Assembly: GCA_016708585.1 (NCBI GenBank)
Contig: JADJFK010000023.1
Coordinates: 1 to 64,000 of the forward strand
Direction: 5' to 3'
From: Sulfuritalea sp.
GTDB lineage: Bacteria > Pseudomonadota > Gammaproteobacteria > Burkholderiales > Rhodocyclaceae
Length of the DNA: 64,000 bases
Of the stretch, positions 63,855 to 64,000 are shown one piece after another. A model generated the notes under the pieces. It did no database searches. It was not told the origin of the DNA and saw only the letters and a program-made list of their open reading frames with translations. The position numbers and the translations under genes were made by a program. Positions within the stretch are counted from its first letter, which is position 1. Each line of letters starts with the position of its first letter.

Positions 63855-64000
63855 TCCGCCATGACTTCGCCGCAGCGGTCGGCAAAGCGGCAGCCGACAT
63901 GCCGGACTTCCGCCGCCGGCACGCTGCCGGGAATCGTCGCCAGCCGGCCGCCGCGCCGTTCGGCATCGGGCAGCGCGGCGAACAGGCGCACCGAATAGGG

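Overview
The window is GC-rich and gene-dense. It carries betaproteobacterial-type genes: pgaABCD, a Rieske protein, an LPS core cluster, and the gloB / methyltransferase / rnhA / dnaQ block. It most resembles a member of the Rhodocyclales or a related order, and the sequence quality suggests a metagenome-derived or unpolished assembly. No rRNA, tRNA, CRISPR array or phage was seen.

Layout. 1-4.8 kb: broken gcvP, a gcvR-like regulator, a glutathione S-transferase, trhP (tRNA hydroxylation) and a truncated lipoyl-domain gene. 4.8-6.8 kb: an IS3-family element with clear ends, set between two almost pure G tracts that are probably assembly artefacts. 6.8-8.5 kb: toxin-antitoxin genes (HTH antitoxin remnant, vapBC, ccdAB). 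8.5-13.9 kb: ettA, a lone Rieske protein, rlhA and dusC. 14.1-16.3 kb: a second vapBC, mazEF and a hemerythrin. 16.4-23.9 kb: pgaABCD (poly-N-acetylglucosamine export and synthesis), dgkA and eptA. 23.9-31.7 kb: one tight operon of thermostable-hemolysin-like protein, flavin-type oxidoreductase, radical SAM enzyme, AMP ligase, heme-oxygenase-like metalloenzyme, SDR, periplasmic repeat protein and a PmrAB/QseBC-type two-component system. A PmrA-type direct repeat lies in front of it. 31.8-50.7 kb: LPS core or surface glycan genes, including five small kinases (one a triple fusion), WaaG, MsbA, two carbamoyltransferases, an FkbM methyltransferase and further glycosyltransferases. 50.8-56.7 kb: a YejM-like sulfatase-fold membrane protein, two alpha/beta hydrolases and a wax ester synthase/DGAT-like acyltransferase. 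56.7-62.7 kb: dnaQ, rnhA, methyltransferase, gloB and mltD, with a caspase-like protease gene pair set into the block. 62.7-64 kb: two ATPase genes of a peptide ABC transporter.

The most unusual feature is a dispersed repeat present in 14 copies on both strands. It lies in intergenic spaces and inside genes. The short form is 24 bases (AAAAGTCGGCGC, 7 variable bases, ACGGC). Two long forms of about 62 bases carry a hairpin, and the short form looks like the long form with its middle removed. In rlhA the short form adds eight codons without breaking the frame.

Five loci (gcvP, the IS transposase, pgaC, a sensor kinase, an SGNH hydrolase) carry single-base frame breaks. Together with the G tracts this suggests uncorrected sequencing errors, so those genes may be intact in the organism.
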